64,000 nt of DNA, taken from positions 1,302,001 to 1,366,000 of the forward strand of contig JAQOOI010000070.1 of assembly GCA_028554645.1 (NCBI GenBank), in the 5' to 3' direction. The first letter of the stretch is position 1. Every line of letters starts with the position of its first letter. The translations under genes were made by a program, and so were the position numbers. Source of the DNA: Omphalotus guepiniiformis. Its lineage: Eukaryota; Basidiomycota; Agaricomycetes; Agaricales; Omphalotaceae. Positions 46,435 through 59,947 of this stretch are shown piece after piece. The notes beneath the pieces are model-generated. The model saw only the letters and a program-made list of their open reading frames with translations, was not told the origin of the DNA and did no database searches.

Positions 46435-48967
46435 TCAAACGGGCTGCCCACAACTGGGACATAATACACTCATCTCGCTACATAGGATGTTCTTTATACT
46501 TGCAATGACGGAGGCTTTGGCTGGGGATGTCGATATGGAGGACGAGTGGACAGGATCGTTGGTACTGGTAGGCTTCGTTCTTCTCTTTGTTGTTGGGGAC
46601 TGTGACCTCCTTCTCGTTCTCGTTCTCGCACCCTTCTCTCCTCGCCGGCTTGGGAATCCGGATCGCGAGGAATTTGAAGGTCTCGTTGGAGACGCCATCT
46701 CGATGTCTTCGTCCCCGTCCGCGTCTTCATCCGCATCAGCGTCTTCGCGATTCTCAGCAAGCTTGTCTTTCGTCCTGCTGTACTCGAATAACCAGGTTCT
46801 CCCCTGCTTCTCAACGACATACTCCTCCCATCCCTTCGGCACATCGTCTACCCAATTCACCCAAGGGTTTCTACTCTCCTGTGTCTGTGTCTCTTCCCCT
46901 TCTGCCAGCTCCAGCTCAGACTCATCATCAGTCTCCATCGGTGCTCCGTTCTTGCTTTCTGTTTGATGAGAAGACGACATCCACTCAAGCATCTCACGCA
47001 CTCTCTTCCGTGCACGTAGAACCACGGGCGCGTTGCCAGTAATGGTATCTGGTATACCAATCACTAACTCCTGAGATTGTGGTGGTGGTGCCGTCGAGCT
47101 TTCTGCCTCGGGTTCTTCCGCATCAGTCCTCCCCAACTGTCTCGGAAAGCTCGTGCCGAAGAATAAATCACTAGGCAGATCGTTCTCATCTCCAACCCAA
47201 TCGTTGTTGTCGTTGTCTCCCCCCGATGACGGAAGAGTAACCGACACGCCGCCCTTCACGAGCGGCTGACTCGCCAGAAATACGAGTGCGGGAGGGAGAA
47301 GCGAGAGTGTGTGCATTATTTGTGGGATGTGAGAGGTGTCCTTCTCGTCTGCGGTGTTTCGCGTGCTCGAACCTACGTCGAGGTCGGAATCTCCATCAGT
47401 GTGGAGTCTGCGTCTACGTTTAGTAGAAGATGAGGGGGGTTTGGAGGATGGATGGGGATTTCGGGAAAGGCGTTTTCGCTTGGGGGAAGTGGGTGTGGGT
47501 AGTAGGGTGTCTAATTCTTCAGGTGATTGCTCCTCTTCATCTCCATCGTCGTCAACGCGCGTACTCCTCGTTTTCCTCCTTGGTGTGCGATGAGGGCTAG
47601 AGTTTACGGCCTTCTCCTTTCCCTTGTGCTGTCCGTTGGTACCACCGATAACGGGAAACGTCAAATCTTCCTCGGAAGATAAGAGTGTAATAATCCTGAT
47701 AATAGCACTCTTTTCTTGTTTGCTCATTCGTCTCCATCGGTTTTGCCAGATCGTGGCATCGTCTGCACCGATTTCCTCTTCCTCTTCTCTGTCCTCTACA
47801 GCTTCCGCCGTTTCATGTCCATGGTCGTTATTTGTCACTCCTTTACAGCACGCTCGATGATATGCCCTCCCTCTCCTACCTTGGCATCTCTTGCGTGGAC
47901 AGATATGCATGATGAGGCTTCCCTCCAAAGCGATGAAGCGTTCGTGTGATGCACGGAGAGCATCAAGAAGAGTAGGTATCGTAGACCTTTGTGTTGGGAG
48001 TTGAGTGGGAGGAGAAATGGAGGTGGACTTCGTTCGCCCTTTTCCTCTGGAACGTCCAGATCGGTTTGCACTTGCAATGGGAGCGGGAGAGGGTGAAGCA
48101 GAGGAAGTGAGAGGCTCGAGGCTCTTGATGTACTTCTTTCTCTTCGGAGTACCTGACTGAAGGCTTTCGGGAGCCGTAGCCAAGTGAAGCAAGCGGACGA
48201 CGATTGCTCGTATTTCCTCGTAGACTCTTGCGATATCGTCTCCTACGATCTTGGCTTTCTCCGAGTCTGGTGGTGCGTAGGATGGAGAGGGACAAGGCCC
48301 ATGACATGTCTGGGTGGTCGAGCGAGGTTTCGGCTTGAAACAAATAGTTAGTGTATAGCTAGGGTAATAAGTAGAAAGACTTACGCTCAACGTTCTTGCA
48401 TCCTTTTCAAAGTCGTATCTGTACCAATTCTGTTCCGCGCGTATTTCTGGTCCCTCAATGTCAAACGGATTGTATCGTTTGATTTCGAGTACTTCTACAA
48501 ACCCATCAGTAAGTAGTAGTATGACCCAATGATATCCAGAAAAACTCACCGTCCAATGTAGAAGTATGCACCACATCACAGTGATCCGAAAAGCATCTCT
48601 CATACGTGCCCATCTCTTCCGACCTGAAACTCTTCACTACATCTTTAACATCCTTCCCCGAGTAAAACCACTGCACCTTCGCCCAAACCTCGTCAATGTC
48701 TCCATTCTTCTGCCGGATTTCGCGTATTATCGCCCACCACATATCGTTTGTCGGGAGCGCAAGACCATCTGATTTTTTGGAAGTAATTGGAGGTAGAATC
48801 GACACGAGATCGCCTACACTGAAAACGAATTCCTCATTATCGTCATCACTGATGACGATCTTCTTGAATTTGCTCGCAGAATCCCAGTCTTGTTCGCCTT
48901 CATTTTCAGTAAACGTTGACGCCTTTCGTTGCTTTCGTACCGTCAAACGAGTTTTCTTGCGAGGCAT
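46435..48967 (-). CDS. BAH-domain chromatin protein
   Basis: Exons 48550-48967, 48385-48494 and 46435-48333 give 808 aa with consistent phases. The basic N-terminus is followed by a bromo-adjacent homology domain at about residues 45-175: VGDLVSILPP, WWAIIREIRQ, VWAKVQWFYSGKDV, MGTYERCFSDHCDVVHTSTL, ending RYDFEKDAR. A cysteine/histidine patch near MHICPRKRCQG and AYHRACC looks like part of a PHD-type zinc site. The remainder is acidic and Ser-rich with nuclear-localisation-like SPKRKRLS and TKRRRRL. It probably reads or scaffolds chromatin; BAH proteins commonly bind nucleosomes or histone tails. The 3' splice of exon 2 restores the BAH strand VLEIKRYNPFD. Confidence 0.85.
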
Positions 48968-49047
48968 ACCGCGCCGTTTGCGGGGTGCTACCTTCCATCC
49001 AACAATATATTACATAATTCTATATATTTACCGACCACGTGCTTCGT

Positions 49048-49999
49048 TCAATACTCCCACATTCGGACTTGTCTAAACCCTAAAACAGGGGTGTTCACCG
49101 TATCCACCCACTTCTTCTCCTTTTCACTAACATTCTTCATGAAATCCTCACTTCCAAATAGCTGGAATGGACCTTCGAATGTCTTTGACTCGAAGAAAGC
49201 TAGTCCAGCACATTCGTCGTATATCTTTCTCCCCCTCGAAGCCAAAATCTGCGCGATTGGGTCACAGAGATAGTTCTGTTCGTAACTCAACAGCACCTCC
49301 TTTGTTTTCGGGTACCCGATGAACGCGTCGATAAAAGGACCTTTCCACCAAGAGATGAAGTCCTCCTTGGTATGCTCAGCATTCTTTCGCGTCCAGGCGG
49401 CAAACATGACGCGATCTTGGCGAGGAGTACACTCTGGGACAGTTACCGCAGCGCCAGACGGGTGAGCGGGGGAAGACGGAACGAGGTCGAGGGGTGTACT
49501 GAAGGTGCTGGGGTATACTCGGAGCTTTGAGAGTGCAAAAATTGACGGTTCAAGGGGAGAAACTTTTGTTTTGAAGTCCTCGGTACCAAAGGGCTAAGAC
49601 AGAAAGAGTGAGTTGATTCGAATTTAAACAAGTCAAAAGGCTAGATGTATACTTACGGCCAAAAGCTTCTCGACCGTATCCGCCTCGAATAATGCGATAC
49701 CGTCAATTTCTGGTACATTCAGTCCCGGCATTTTCTTCAACGACTCCAGCATCGGTTGGTCGACGTGAAACTACGGTACATTCAGGTCATCTCCGTAAGT
49801 CCCCCTTGTATATCTAGACCGCACTCGCACTGACCTGATCCATTCTACGAATATTATTCGTGAATATCTCCAGACTCTTCAACACCTTTCCTAGCTCGAT
49901 CCACTTCTTCGAAAATTCTTCGTATGTCAGATCGGGATGTCTGACTACGAATATGAGCAAGCGCGCGCGGGTGGACTCGGTGGAGGGCGTGGTGGACAT
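49048..49999 (-). CDS. EthD-type (dimeric alpha/beta barrel) protein
   Basis: Exons 49835-49999, 49657-49770 and 49048-49593 give 274 aa. The N-terminal half begins with LLIFVVRHPDLTYEEFSKKW, the sort of opening seen in EthD and related ferredoxin-like barrel proteins, and continues NNIRRMDQFHVDQPM and FEADTVEKLLA. The second half repeats the layout (MFAAWTRKNAEHTKEDFISW, AFFESKTFEGPFQLFGSEDF), suggesting a duplicated barrel in one chain. EthD-type proteins in fungi often act near polyketide or aromatic chemistry, but no such genes adjoin. Its stop is only 80 bp from the BAH start. Confidence 0.75.
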
Positions 50000-52296
50000 T
50001 TTTGTTGGTTGTTCTTCGTGCTAGGTGGAGAAAGTACTTGCGAGCTTCGTCTCAGCATTCATCTGCTTTATAGCTCAAATTTTTCCTCGCCTTTGACCCC
50101 AGGTAATTTGACGGAGGCTTGTTGTTAGTACAGCGCCCTCACGGAGGCATCCCAAAGCGCCGCAGCATGAATATGCACTTCGGCCTCGGGCTTCCTTGAA
50201 AGGCCTTGATAGTGATTCAATTTCGCAAACGGTTTTCCAGTGCAGTCAATCAAATTGCCGACGTGATTCCAAAGCGATCCTGATTCCTGAACGCCTTTCC
50301 TCGGTTCATATTCGCTACAAGGGGAAATTCTTGGAACAACTATCTCCCATAAGGACTCAGCGAAAAGGATTGATGTATCAGCTGGTACGCCTAGTTAGTT
50401 GTCTTCGTCGATTTTATCCGTTATTGACCGCCTTTACTCTCACCAGCGTGTGTGGCGCTAATATTCAGGTCAACACTTCCGTACCGCTGGTTCCCCCACA
50501 CCTACACTTCTGGATCATCGCCTTGAACATACGATATTCTACCTGGCGTTGTGTATGACGGCGCCCGAAATGCATATTTATACGCGTAAATGGAACAGGG
50601 CGGTGGTGGTATCTTATGTACCAGCTTGAGCCTTGTACCAGGCGACCAAGACTACGGGTCAATCCCACATATACTCGATTTAACGGTCTTCAAATTGAAC
50701 CCAATCAATTTTTGTGAGATGACACCCAGACGGGTTCCTAATTTCACGGGAATTCTTTGATCCCCTTGATGGTGGCTATCTAGACGCTCTCATACATGCT
50801 ATTATATCGTCGCTTGGGACCTTCCGCGGCGATGGATTGGAAACGAGATCCGTGCTTCCGTTGTCTTCGTTTCTCAAGACTCAACGACCATGTGTGTTGG
50901 GCGCTGAGACGGACTCTGAAGTTGCAAATTTTTTTGGCGGATTCGATGCGTGACTGTGCCTCAAGGACCCCCCCACATCGGCTTTAGGCTTGGTGCACTC
51001 GATAGCAGCCCTCCAGGCTCATCGTTCGTATTATCAGGTCTCCTCACAATTACTCTCAACGTCAACTCGGATACACCACCGCTCCCCGTCTACACGGAGT
51101 GCTTATGCGGCTCTACAAGTCATGATGCCGATCGGGACCTGTGAGTACCTTATAGAGCCACAGACAGTATACTATTGCTTATCCTTTCACGCAAGTTGTT
51201 GCCCTCAAAGCTCTTCACTACAAAGGGATTGGAGGTGTATTTTTACACTGTTGGTCTATGCGGTTTGATCGACGAGATGTAGTTGAGACAACGACCGTGA
51301 ATGTGATAAAATGGGTTCGTTGGGGGGTAGACGTGTCATGAAACGATCCTTTCGAGTTCAGGCATACTTCCTTAAAACCGAAACTCACAAGCAACCGTGC
51401 GCTCTAGCGTCGCTCGTACCAGGATTTGGCGTCCGCTCTGTCGAAGTCGAAAACATTGAAAGGAGCGTCACGTTCTCGCTCGTAGCTGGGTATTCCGTCG
51501 AAAGAGCGTAAAGCGGGAAGTGCGGCCCTAGTTGAAAGATAGGTACGGGAAGCAATCACCCCAATCAATGTTGACGCCCGCGAGGCACGAACGCTCCCAC
51601 CTTCCCTAGAAATACCGTTGAAGTTTAGTCGTCTCGCCCGTATTCATCCCCGTTCAGACTGATCAGCTGCTACGTATACAAGTGGCGTTTTGCAAATGTC
51701 TACATTCTTTCTGCTTTCTATTCAAGTTGACTCGGACGTTTCAGCTAGCTTTGGTTTGGAATGTACGACGTGTGCAATATAAACTTAGGCCAGGTGCATA
51801 TACAAGGCACGTACACATGACTGAGAATTTGAAGCTTTTACAGCAGGGACAACTTTCTACATATTGCATAGACGCCGCCGTCGCTCGACTATCCCTGATG
51901 GTCGTACTTCACCGGCTAGGCTCCCCAACTGACCGACCTTGCAGCTACCGATTCTTTGCATAAGACTCACGAAGTTCCTACCTTCATGGTTCAAGTCTGC
52001 CTGTGGACAGCTGGCAAATTACATCGGATTTTCGATTTTCGAGTGGGGTTCTCCGCCTTACGCTACACTATGCTCACACCTGAAGTCCTGTTTCTTCGGA
52101 TCTGAGGCGACATGACACTTCAAGAGCCTAGTGGACGTTTGACAATGACAGACACTTCTTGAGGCTTGAGCTGTCAATTATTTGTATGTCAGTACGTATC
52201 TCAGAAAAGGGAAGCTCTACTAGTAGCCGTTTCGAATGTATCTTATAAGTAAGTGCAAGATCGAGGTCCTCTTTTTACTTTGTCCTCTAGCCAACG
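50000..52296. other. Long gene-free spacer
   Basis: About 2.3 kb. Several open frames of 60-120 codons (for example 50196-50558) lack family resemblance and splice support. It probably contains the promoter of the small secreted protein and eroded sequence. I see no transposon ends. Confidence 0.5.
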
Positions 52297-52806
52297 ATGT
52301 TCTCTATCATCCACTTCGCACTCTCTGTGTTCGTTGCTCAAGCTGTACTTACAGCCATTCCTGCTGATGCGTCTACGGTTGACCGGAGGGTCTTCCATTG
52401 TAATGGGTTTTTGTCTTCAATGTATGTGGGGTCTCTAATGCTTACGTTGTGCTTGGTCTGCTAGGTGATACGCCGGAAGTAAGTACTACATCGTGACGGA
52501 TTACTTACAACCATCGATCTATACATCTCATCTTATCTTGTGATAACTTTAGCATCCTACATGTAAGCCCTCCACGACTTTACACGCAAGGACCCCATTC
52601 TCCCCATGCTGACCTCGATCTCGCTCTTCGGAATCTTCGCACTCCCACTCGCAGGCCCACCAGGATACACCTGCTGCGGTCCCATCAGTGTTACCACGGG
52701 CGGCAAGTACGTGTTTTCAGTTGGATCTGTGCTATGAGCGTGGCGTTAACAGCTGTCCTCGTGTAGTTGTATGAAGTTAGACCCTGGAAGCGTTTGCGCA
52801 TTGTAG
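52297..52806 (+). CDS. Small secreted cysteine-rich protein
   Basis: Five exons, 52297-52399, 52465-52478, 52553-52562, 52655-52706 and 52767-52806, give 72 aa. Every intron is GT...AG and phases close. Two exons are only 14 and 10 nt, so the gene is invisible to plain ORF searches. The signal peptide is MFSIIHFALSVFVAQAVLTA, then a short propeptide ending in VDRR, a likely dibasic processing site. The mature part is about 38 residues with six cysteines spaced Cx8Cx5CCx10Cx9C, including GYTCCGPISVTTGGNC. This size and pattern fit fungal small secreted or effector-like proteins. Function is unknown. The strict coherence of the spliced reading frame is the main evidence. Confidence 0.78.
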
Positions 52807-53891
52807 GCTCTTGGAAGGCAGAACTGTCAGCACAGCTTGTGCGTAAATTGTAAATGCAGTGAAGTGAGCACTTTGTGTATGCCAGAAGTCTCGGTTTCAT
52901 CGGTGTAAGTTATGGCATTGGCATTAGTAACGGTAATATACACGAGTCTTGATGTCGAATTCATTATCGAAATGTCGGACAAGTCTCAGCGCACTGAATA
53001 GCCTTCGACCCTGCGGCGGGACACTCGGGATCGCCGAAATCGAAGAGTGAATGCTATTGGAGGAATTGGGCAGTAAGTAGCTTGGGAATTCGATCAAGGA
53101 ACCTCTCAAGGGAACAGAAGTACTGGGCTGAAGTACCTGAAGTACTGAAGGTTCTATTGACGGAATAGTACAAGTCCATTCAAGGTGAGCAGACATGCGA
53201 TGGATGCAATGGAAATTCGCACCCCATTTTCAATGCACTGCCGCAAATGATACGGGAGTAGTTGATGCCTGGTTGATACCTTCTGATGAGTATGCTCCAG
53301 TTATTGTCAATTTGAATACCTCGCCGTGATCAGGAGACCGTACGAGTACATATGTACCAGACCGACGTTGGGACCAACGCTGGCCCTGACCTCAATCAGA
53401 GTCGTTTGACTACGAAATGTTTACACACGTGGAGAGGACAACTCTAGAATTCTAGTCTCCAAGAGAGGGAGTGCTGAGTCGCACGCGGTCTATCTTTACC
53501 TATGCTGCTCGGCAACTGGAGTTTAGGTGGGTTAGGACATGTTTAAGGTCAGTAGGATGTTTACCAGTGAGACAGGAGAGTCGCAGTGTCTGACCAAGGA
53601 TGAGACCATTGCTCTTGGCGAGTAGTATCTTGGCTGTAAGTTGCTGGTCAGAAGATGAATGTAGTGTCCAATTCTATGAAATATTGCAGGATGAAGACAA
53701 TATATGGTAGAAATAATAGAAACAGCAGCGAGAGATAGCAGAAACGGTAAACAGTGAGCTGGAGTTCTGCGCAGACTCAGTTTTGAAGCGGAGTTCGGGA
53801 AATGCCGAATGTGGCAGTGAGCGGTTGCCACGCTTGTTGAAAGCAGCATTACCTAAAACAAATCTGTGCCAGTCCTTTCCTTCTCACCACC
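52807..53891. other. Intergenic upstream of FKS1
   Basis: About 1.1 kb with no supported gene. It ends in CT-rich sequence just before the FKS1 start (TTCCTTCTCACCACC), a usual fungal leader. The minus frames at 52924-53196 and 53532-53849 have no motif. Confidence 0.55.
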
Positions 53892-56800
53892 ATGCCCGCC
53901 AGACCTGCGCCCGACAGCCAGGAGGGTTACCCGTCATCGAACTCGCCGTCTGTTGAGGCTTACCACCAGGATCCTTTCAATCCTCAGGGTAATGGCGCTT
54001 CACAACACCGGTATTACGACAACGACTCCGTAGACTATGGCAGGAGAGATACTTTCGTTTCTGAGGGCAGCAATACTGGTTTGAACGATCAGGGATATTA
54101 CGACCACAACTCACCATACGACCCGTATCGTGCGTACTTGTTTGCTGCTTCGTATCAGCTTTTGTACTGTCTTGCTAAAAAAGGAATTCTTGTTTGACAT
54201 TTAGCTCCACACGACACAGATTCTGACGGTGATGTTTATGCTCAAAGGTATGCACCTTCAGCGGAGTCTTTGGGACCCCGCGCTGGCATGTCAGAGTCGT
54301 CTACCACGTTCATGGATTACTCCAGCGGAGCTCGCGATTCCTATCCAGCCTGGTCAGCCGAGAGGCAAATTCCATTGTCGAAGGAGGAGATTGAGGATAT
54401 TTTTTTGGATCTTACTCAGAAGTTTGGATTCCAGCGAGATTCTATGCGTAACATGGTGAGTTTGTTGCTCTTTTCCACACCGAGGCCGAGAATGGTTTCT
54501 TCACGTAACTGCATTCTTACATCCCGACTCGGCCTTCTCGTGGCTTCGCAGCTTATTTGAGACGCTGACACTCTTTACTCTAGTTTGACCACCTCATGCA
54601 GTTGCTCGATAGTAGAGCTTCTCGAATGTCCCCAAATCAAGCTTTACTCACGCTCCACGCAGACTACATTGGTGGTCATAATGCCAACTACCGCAAATGG
54701 TATTTTGCTGCTCAACTCGATCTCGACGACGCCGTTGGTCAAGTTCAGAATCCTGGTCTTAATCGCCTCAAAACCAAGCGAGGAGGTAATAAACGACCAC
54801 CACACGAGAAGTCGCTATCTACTGCGTTAGAGCGGTGGCGTCAAGCCATGAACAACATGTCACAGTATGATCGTCTCCGGCAGCTTGCGCTATACCTCCT
54901 GTGCTGGGGTGAAGCCGCCCAGGTTCGATTTGTTCCGGAGTGTCTTTGCTTCATCTTCAAATGCGCCGATGACTATTATCGCTCGCCGGAATGTCAAAAC
55001 CGTGTGGAGCCTGTTCCAGAGGGGTTGTATTTGCGGGCTGTGATCAAGCCATTGTACAGATTCATTCGGGACCAAGGTTACGAGGTGCAGGATGGGAAAT
55101 TTGTGAGGAGGGAGAGGGATCATGAAGATATTATTGGATATGATGACGTAAACCAATTGTTTTGGTATCCTGAAGGAATTGCCAGGATTGTGCTCAACGA
55201 CAAGACCCGACTCGTTGACCTTCCTCCTTCTCAGCGGTTCATGAAATTCGACAGGATTGACTGGAACCGCGCATTTTTCAAGACGTACTACGAGAAGCGT
55301 TCGTTTGGGCACCTTCTCGTCAACTTTAACCGAATCTGGGTCATCCACATTTCCCTCTACTATTACTATACGTCTTTCAATTCCCCCACTATTTACGCCG
55401 TAAATGGCAACTCGACACCCGCCATGACATGGAGTGCTACAGCTCTTGGTGGCGCTGTTTCTACTGTCATCATGATTCTCGCTACCCTGGCTGAATTTTC
55501 CTACATCCCCACAACATGGAACAATACTTCTCATCTCACGCGCCGGCTCATTTTCCTCCTCGTTACCCTTGGCCTAACTTGCGGTCCTACGTTCTATATC
55601 GCTATTGTTGTACACAACGGTACCGACGGCCAGCTCGCCCTCATTCTCGGTATCGTGCAATTCTTCATCTCGGTTGTTGCCACGCTTCTCTTCGCTATCA
55701 TGCCTTCCGGGCGAATGTTCGGTGATCGTGTAGCTGGGAAATCTAGAAAGTACCTCGCTAGTCAAACGTTCACAGCGTCGTACCCCTCTCTGGACTTCTC
55801 ACCTCGAATGGCTTCGTTCTTCCTTTGGTTCCTCGTCTTTGGATGCAAATTTACCGAATCATACTTTTATCTGACGCTCTCGTTCCGTGACCCTATCCGT
55901 GTCATGGTTGGCATGAAGGTCCAGGGATGTGAAGACAAGTACTTTGGGAATTCGTTGTGTAGGAACCAGGCGGCATTTACGCTCACGATCATGTACATCA
56001 TGGATTTGGTACTATTCTTCTTGGACACCTTCTTATGGTACATCATTTGGAACACGGTGTATAGTATTGGCAGAAGCTTTATGCTCGGGTTGAGTATTTG
56101 GACCCCTTGGGAGGACATTTTCACTAGGTTGCCGAAGAGGATTTATTCAAAGTTGTTGGCGAGTCAGGATATGGAGGTCAAGTACAAACCTAAGGTATGC
56201 CTCAGTCTGTCGTTCATCACTTTTCAGGCTCACTGCTATGACAGGTTCTGGTATCGCAAATTTGGAACGCGATTATCATCTCAATGTATCGCGAGCATTT
56301 GTTGTCCATTGACCACGTACAGAAGTTGCTTTACCATCAGGTTGATACCGGCGAAGGTGGTAGACGGAGCTTGCGTGCACCACCGTTCTTCATTTCGCAG
56401 CATGATAAAGGGGTAAAAGGAGAATTTTTCCCCAGAGGTAGCGAGGCTGAGCGCAGGATTTCCTTCTTTGCTCAGTCCTTGACGACGAATATGCCGCCGC
56501 CGCTACCTGTGGATGCGATGCCTACATTCACGGTGTTGACTCCTCACTACAGCGAGAAGGTATGTTGTATGCTTCTTTTTTGGATGCTCTTTTCTGAACT
56601 GCCTTTGTCTAGATCTTATTGTCACTGCGTGAAATCATCCGTGAAGAGGACAAAATGACGCGTGTCACCCTCTTGGAGTACCTGAAGCAGCTTCATCCTA
56701 TCGAGTGGGAGAATTTCGTCAAGGACACCAAGATCCTAGCCGAGGAGTCGGCGATGTTCAACGGTGCGAATCCATTTGGCGGAGATGAAAAGGGACAGTC

Positions 56801-59800
56801 CAAGACCGACGACCTTCCTTTCTACTTCATTGGTTTTAAGAGCGCTGCTCCAGAGTTCACCCTTCGTACACGTATTTGGGCTTCCCTCCGCGCACAGACT
56901 CTCTACCGCACAGTTTCTGGTATGATGAATTACTCCAAGGCCATTAAACTCCTCTACCGAGTCGAGAACCCCGAAGTTGTGCAGCTCTTCGGTGGTAATA
57001 CGGACAAACTTGAACGTGAGCTCGAGCGTATGGCACGCCGAAAGTTCAAATTCGTCGTATCGATGCAGCGGTATTCCAAGTTTAATAAGGAAGAACAGGA
57101 GAATGCTGAATTCCTTCTGCGTGCCTACCCGGATTTGCAGATTGCATACTTGGAAGAAGAGCCGCCGAAGAAGGAGGGCGGGGATCCTCGGATTTTCTCT
57201 GCGCTGATTGATGGACATAGCGAGTTCATTGCGGACACTGGCAAGCGCAGGCCGAAGTTCAAGATTGAACTTCCTGGTAACCCAATTCTTGGTGACGGCA
57301 AGTCGGATAATCAGAATCACGCGATCGTGTTCTACCGCGGTGAATATCTGCAGCTTATCGACGCCAATCAGGACAATTACCTGGAGGAGTGTCTCAAGAT
57401 CAGGAACGTTCTTGCTGAATTCGAGGAGTGTGGCGTATCGAGCCAGAGCCCTTACGCTCAATGGGGTCATAAGGACTTCAAAGCCCCACCTGTTGCCATC
57501 GTTGGTGCTCGCGAGTATATCTTCTCCGAGAACATTGGTATATTGGGTGACTTGGCTGCTGGCAAAGAACAAACGTTCGGCACGCTCTTCGCTCGCTCCA
57601 TGGCTTGGATTGGTGGGAAATTACACTATGGTCATCCTGATTTCCTTAATGCGCTATACATGACCACGCGTGGCGGTGTTTCCAAGGCGCAGAAGGGGTT
57701 GCATCTTAACGAGGATATTTACGCTGGTATGAATGCGTTCGGCCGTGGAGGAAGGATCAAACATACCGAGTACTACCAGTGTGGGAAAGGTCGTGATCTT
57801 GGTTTTGGTACAATTTTGAACTTCCAGACGAAGATTGGAACGGGTATGGGCGAGCAGATGTTGAGTCGGGAGTATTACTACCTTGGCACGCAACTGCCAA
57901 TCGATCGGTTCTTGACCTTCTACTATGGTCATCCTGGGTTTCACATCAACAACATGTTGGTCATCTTGTCTGTGCAGGTCTTTGTTGTAACGAGTAAGTC
58001 GTTTTGGTCTTGCGCGCGTCTGTGTGTTTTGTTGATCAGGACGTGTAGTGGTGTTCCTTGGTACTCTCAACTCTCAGCTACCTATCTGCCAGTACACGAG
58101 CAGTGGCCAGTTCATCGGGAATCAAGCAGGGTGTTACAACCTTGTGCCTGTCTTCCAATGGATCGAGAGATGTATCATCAGCATTTTCTTGGTGTTCATG
58201 ATATCGTTTTTGCCTCTTTTCCTGCAAGGTACGTTATGTTTGCTGCGTTGATAGTAGGTTCGATGATTGAACAAGTCATCTAGAACTTGTGGAACGTGGT
58301 ACATGGAAAGCCATCTTCCGACTAGCGAAACAGTTCGGTTCTCTATCTCCGGCGTTTGAAGTGTTTTCTACGCAGATTTACACTCACTCTATACTCAGTA
58401 ACTTGACTTTCGGTGGAGCACGTTACATTGCTACTGGACGTGGTTTCGCAACGAGTAGAATTTTCTTCAATATTCTCTACTCTCGATTTGCTGGTCCCAG
58501 TATCTACCTGGGAATGAGGACGCTCATCATGCTTCTCTACGTCACTCTTACGCTCTTCACGCCTTGGATCATCTACTTCTGGGTTTCCATCGTTTCCTTG
58601 TGTGTCGCTCCCTTCGTTTTCAACCCTCATCAATTTGTATTCTCTGACTTCATCATTGATTACCGGTAAGTGCACCTGCGTCCTTTATCTCTGTGCTCGG
58701 TAACTAACCATTCTTCTTACTCTCTCAGGGAATTTTTACGATGGATGTCTCGCGGTAATTCTCGCTCGCACAACAACTCCTGGATTGGTTATTGCCGTCT
58801 CTCCCGGACGATGATCACGGGCTATAAAAAGAAGAAATTGGGACATCCTTCCGAGAAATTGTCTGGAGATGTGCCTCGCGCAACATGGAGAGCAGTCCTC
58901 TTCTCGGAGGTCATTTTCCCTATCGTCATGGCCATTCTCTTCGTCATAGCGTACATGTTCGTCAAGTCTTTCCCAGTAGATGGCGTTCAACCTCCAAGTC
59001 CTTTGATTCGTATTGCGGTGATATCTCTCGGACCTATCGTTTGGAATGCAGCAGTGCTGTTGGTATTGTTCCTCGTTTCGTTGTTCCTCGGACCTATGTT
59101 GGATCCTTTGTTCCCCAAGTTTGGCTCATTTATGGCCTTCATTGCGCATGCACTTGGAGCTGGTGGAATGATTGGGTTCTTTGAGTTCTTGGTATGTAAT
59201 CTCATTCTGGCCTTCACAGCACAGTTTTAACATCAGAAATTTCATAGTGGTACCTTGAGGCTTGGAATGTTTCTCACGCGGTCCTTGGCCTCATCGCAGC
59301 CATCGCCATTCAGAGAGCTATACACAAGGTCTTGATCGCGGTATTCTTGTCTCGTGAATTTAAGCATGATGAGACGAACCGCGCTTGGTGGACTGGTCGA
59401 TGGTATGGTCGTGGTTTGGGGACACATGCCATGTCTCAACCCGCTCGTGAATTCGTGGTCAAAATCATTGAACTGTGCCTCTGGAGCTCGGATCTCATCA
59501 TTGGGCATCTCTTGCTGTTCATGTTGACGCCTCCGATTTTGATACCTTACTTTGATCGGTTCCACGCTACCATCCTCTGTAAGCTCTCATTTCTATCTGA
59601 TACTTTCGACTCGGTGTAACTGATTGGTTTTTACTAGTTTGGTTGCGTCCATCGAAACAGATTCGTGCCCCGCTGTACTCTATCAAACAAAAAAGGCAGC
59701 GTCGCTGGATTGTGAGTTTCCTTTGTGTTCTATTAATGTGCTCGTTCTAATGCCCGCCTCTGTGAATCAGATCATAAAATACGGCACAATATATGTTCTC

Positions 59801-59947
59801 GTCATCGCCTGCTTTGTCGCCTTAATTGCTATACGTAAGTCTCTTCTCTTTTTGAGTTGCACTGAAGCTTACTCGTTCTAACTTCTCTCAGCTGCCATTC
59901 TCCGTACGACCATGCATGTCAATTGTTCCCTTTGCAACAATCTCTAA
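53892..59947 (+). CDS. FKS1: 1,3-beta-glucan synthase catalytic subunit (GT48)
   Basis: Plasma-membrane enzyme that makes cell-wall beta-1,3-glucan from UDP-glucose. Twelve exons: 53892-54129, 54205-54455, 54584-56194, 56245-56559, 56613-57993, 58040-58228, 58284-58665, 58729-59191, 59248-59578, 59638-59711, 59771-59834, 59892-59947. They sum to 1785 codons, the usual FKS length. A hydrophilic N-terminus leads into the conserved block around [20 protein letters not shown]. Two clusters of membrane helices flank the large cytoplasmic catalytic domain, with [40 protein letters not shown] and [20 protein letters not shown]. The region equivalent to Candida hot spot 1 reads YLTLSFRDP near residue 590, and hot spot 2 reads [11 protein letters not shown] near 1305. 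No disruption was seen. Confidence 0.96.

Noticed and set aside
54890..57572. Minus-strand frames of 214 and 278 codons within FKS1
   Set aside because: Long antisense frames arise from codon bias in a highly expressed gene; they have no start context, motif or splice structure.
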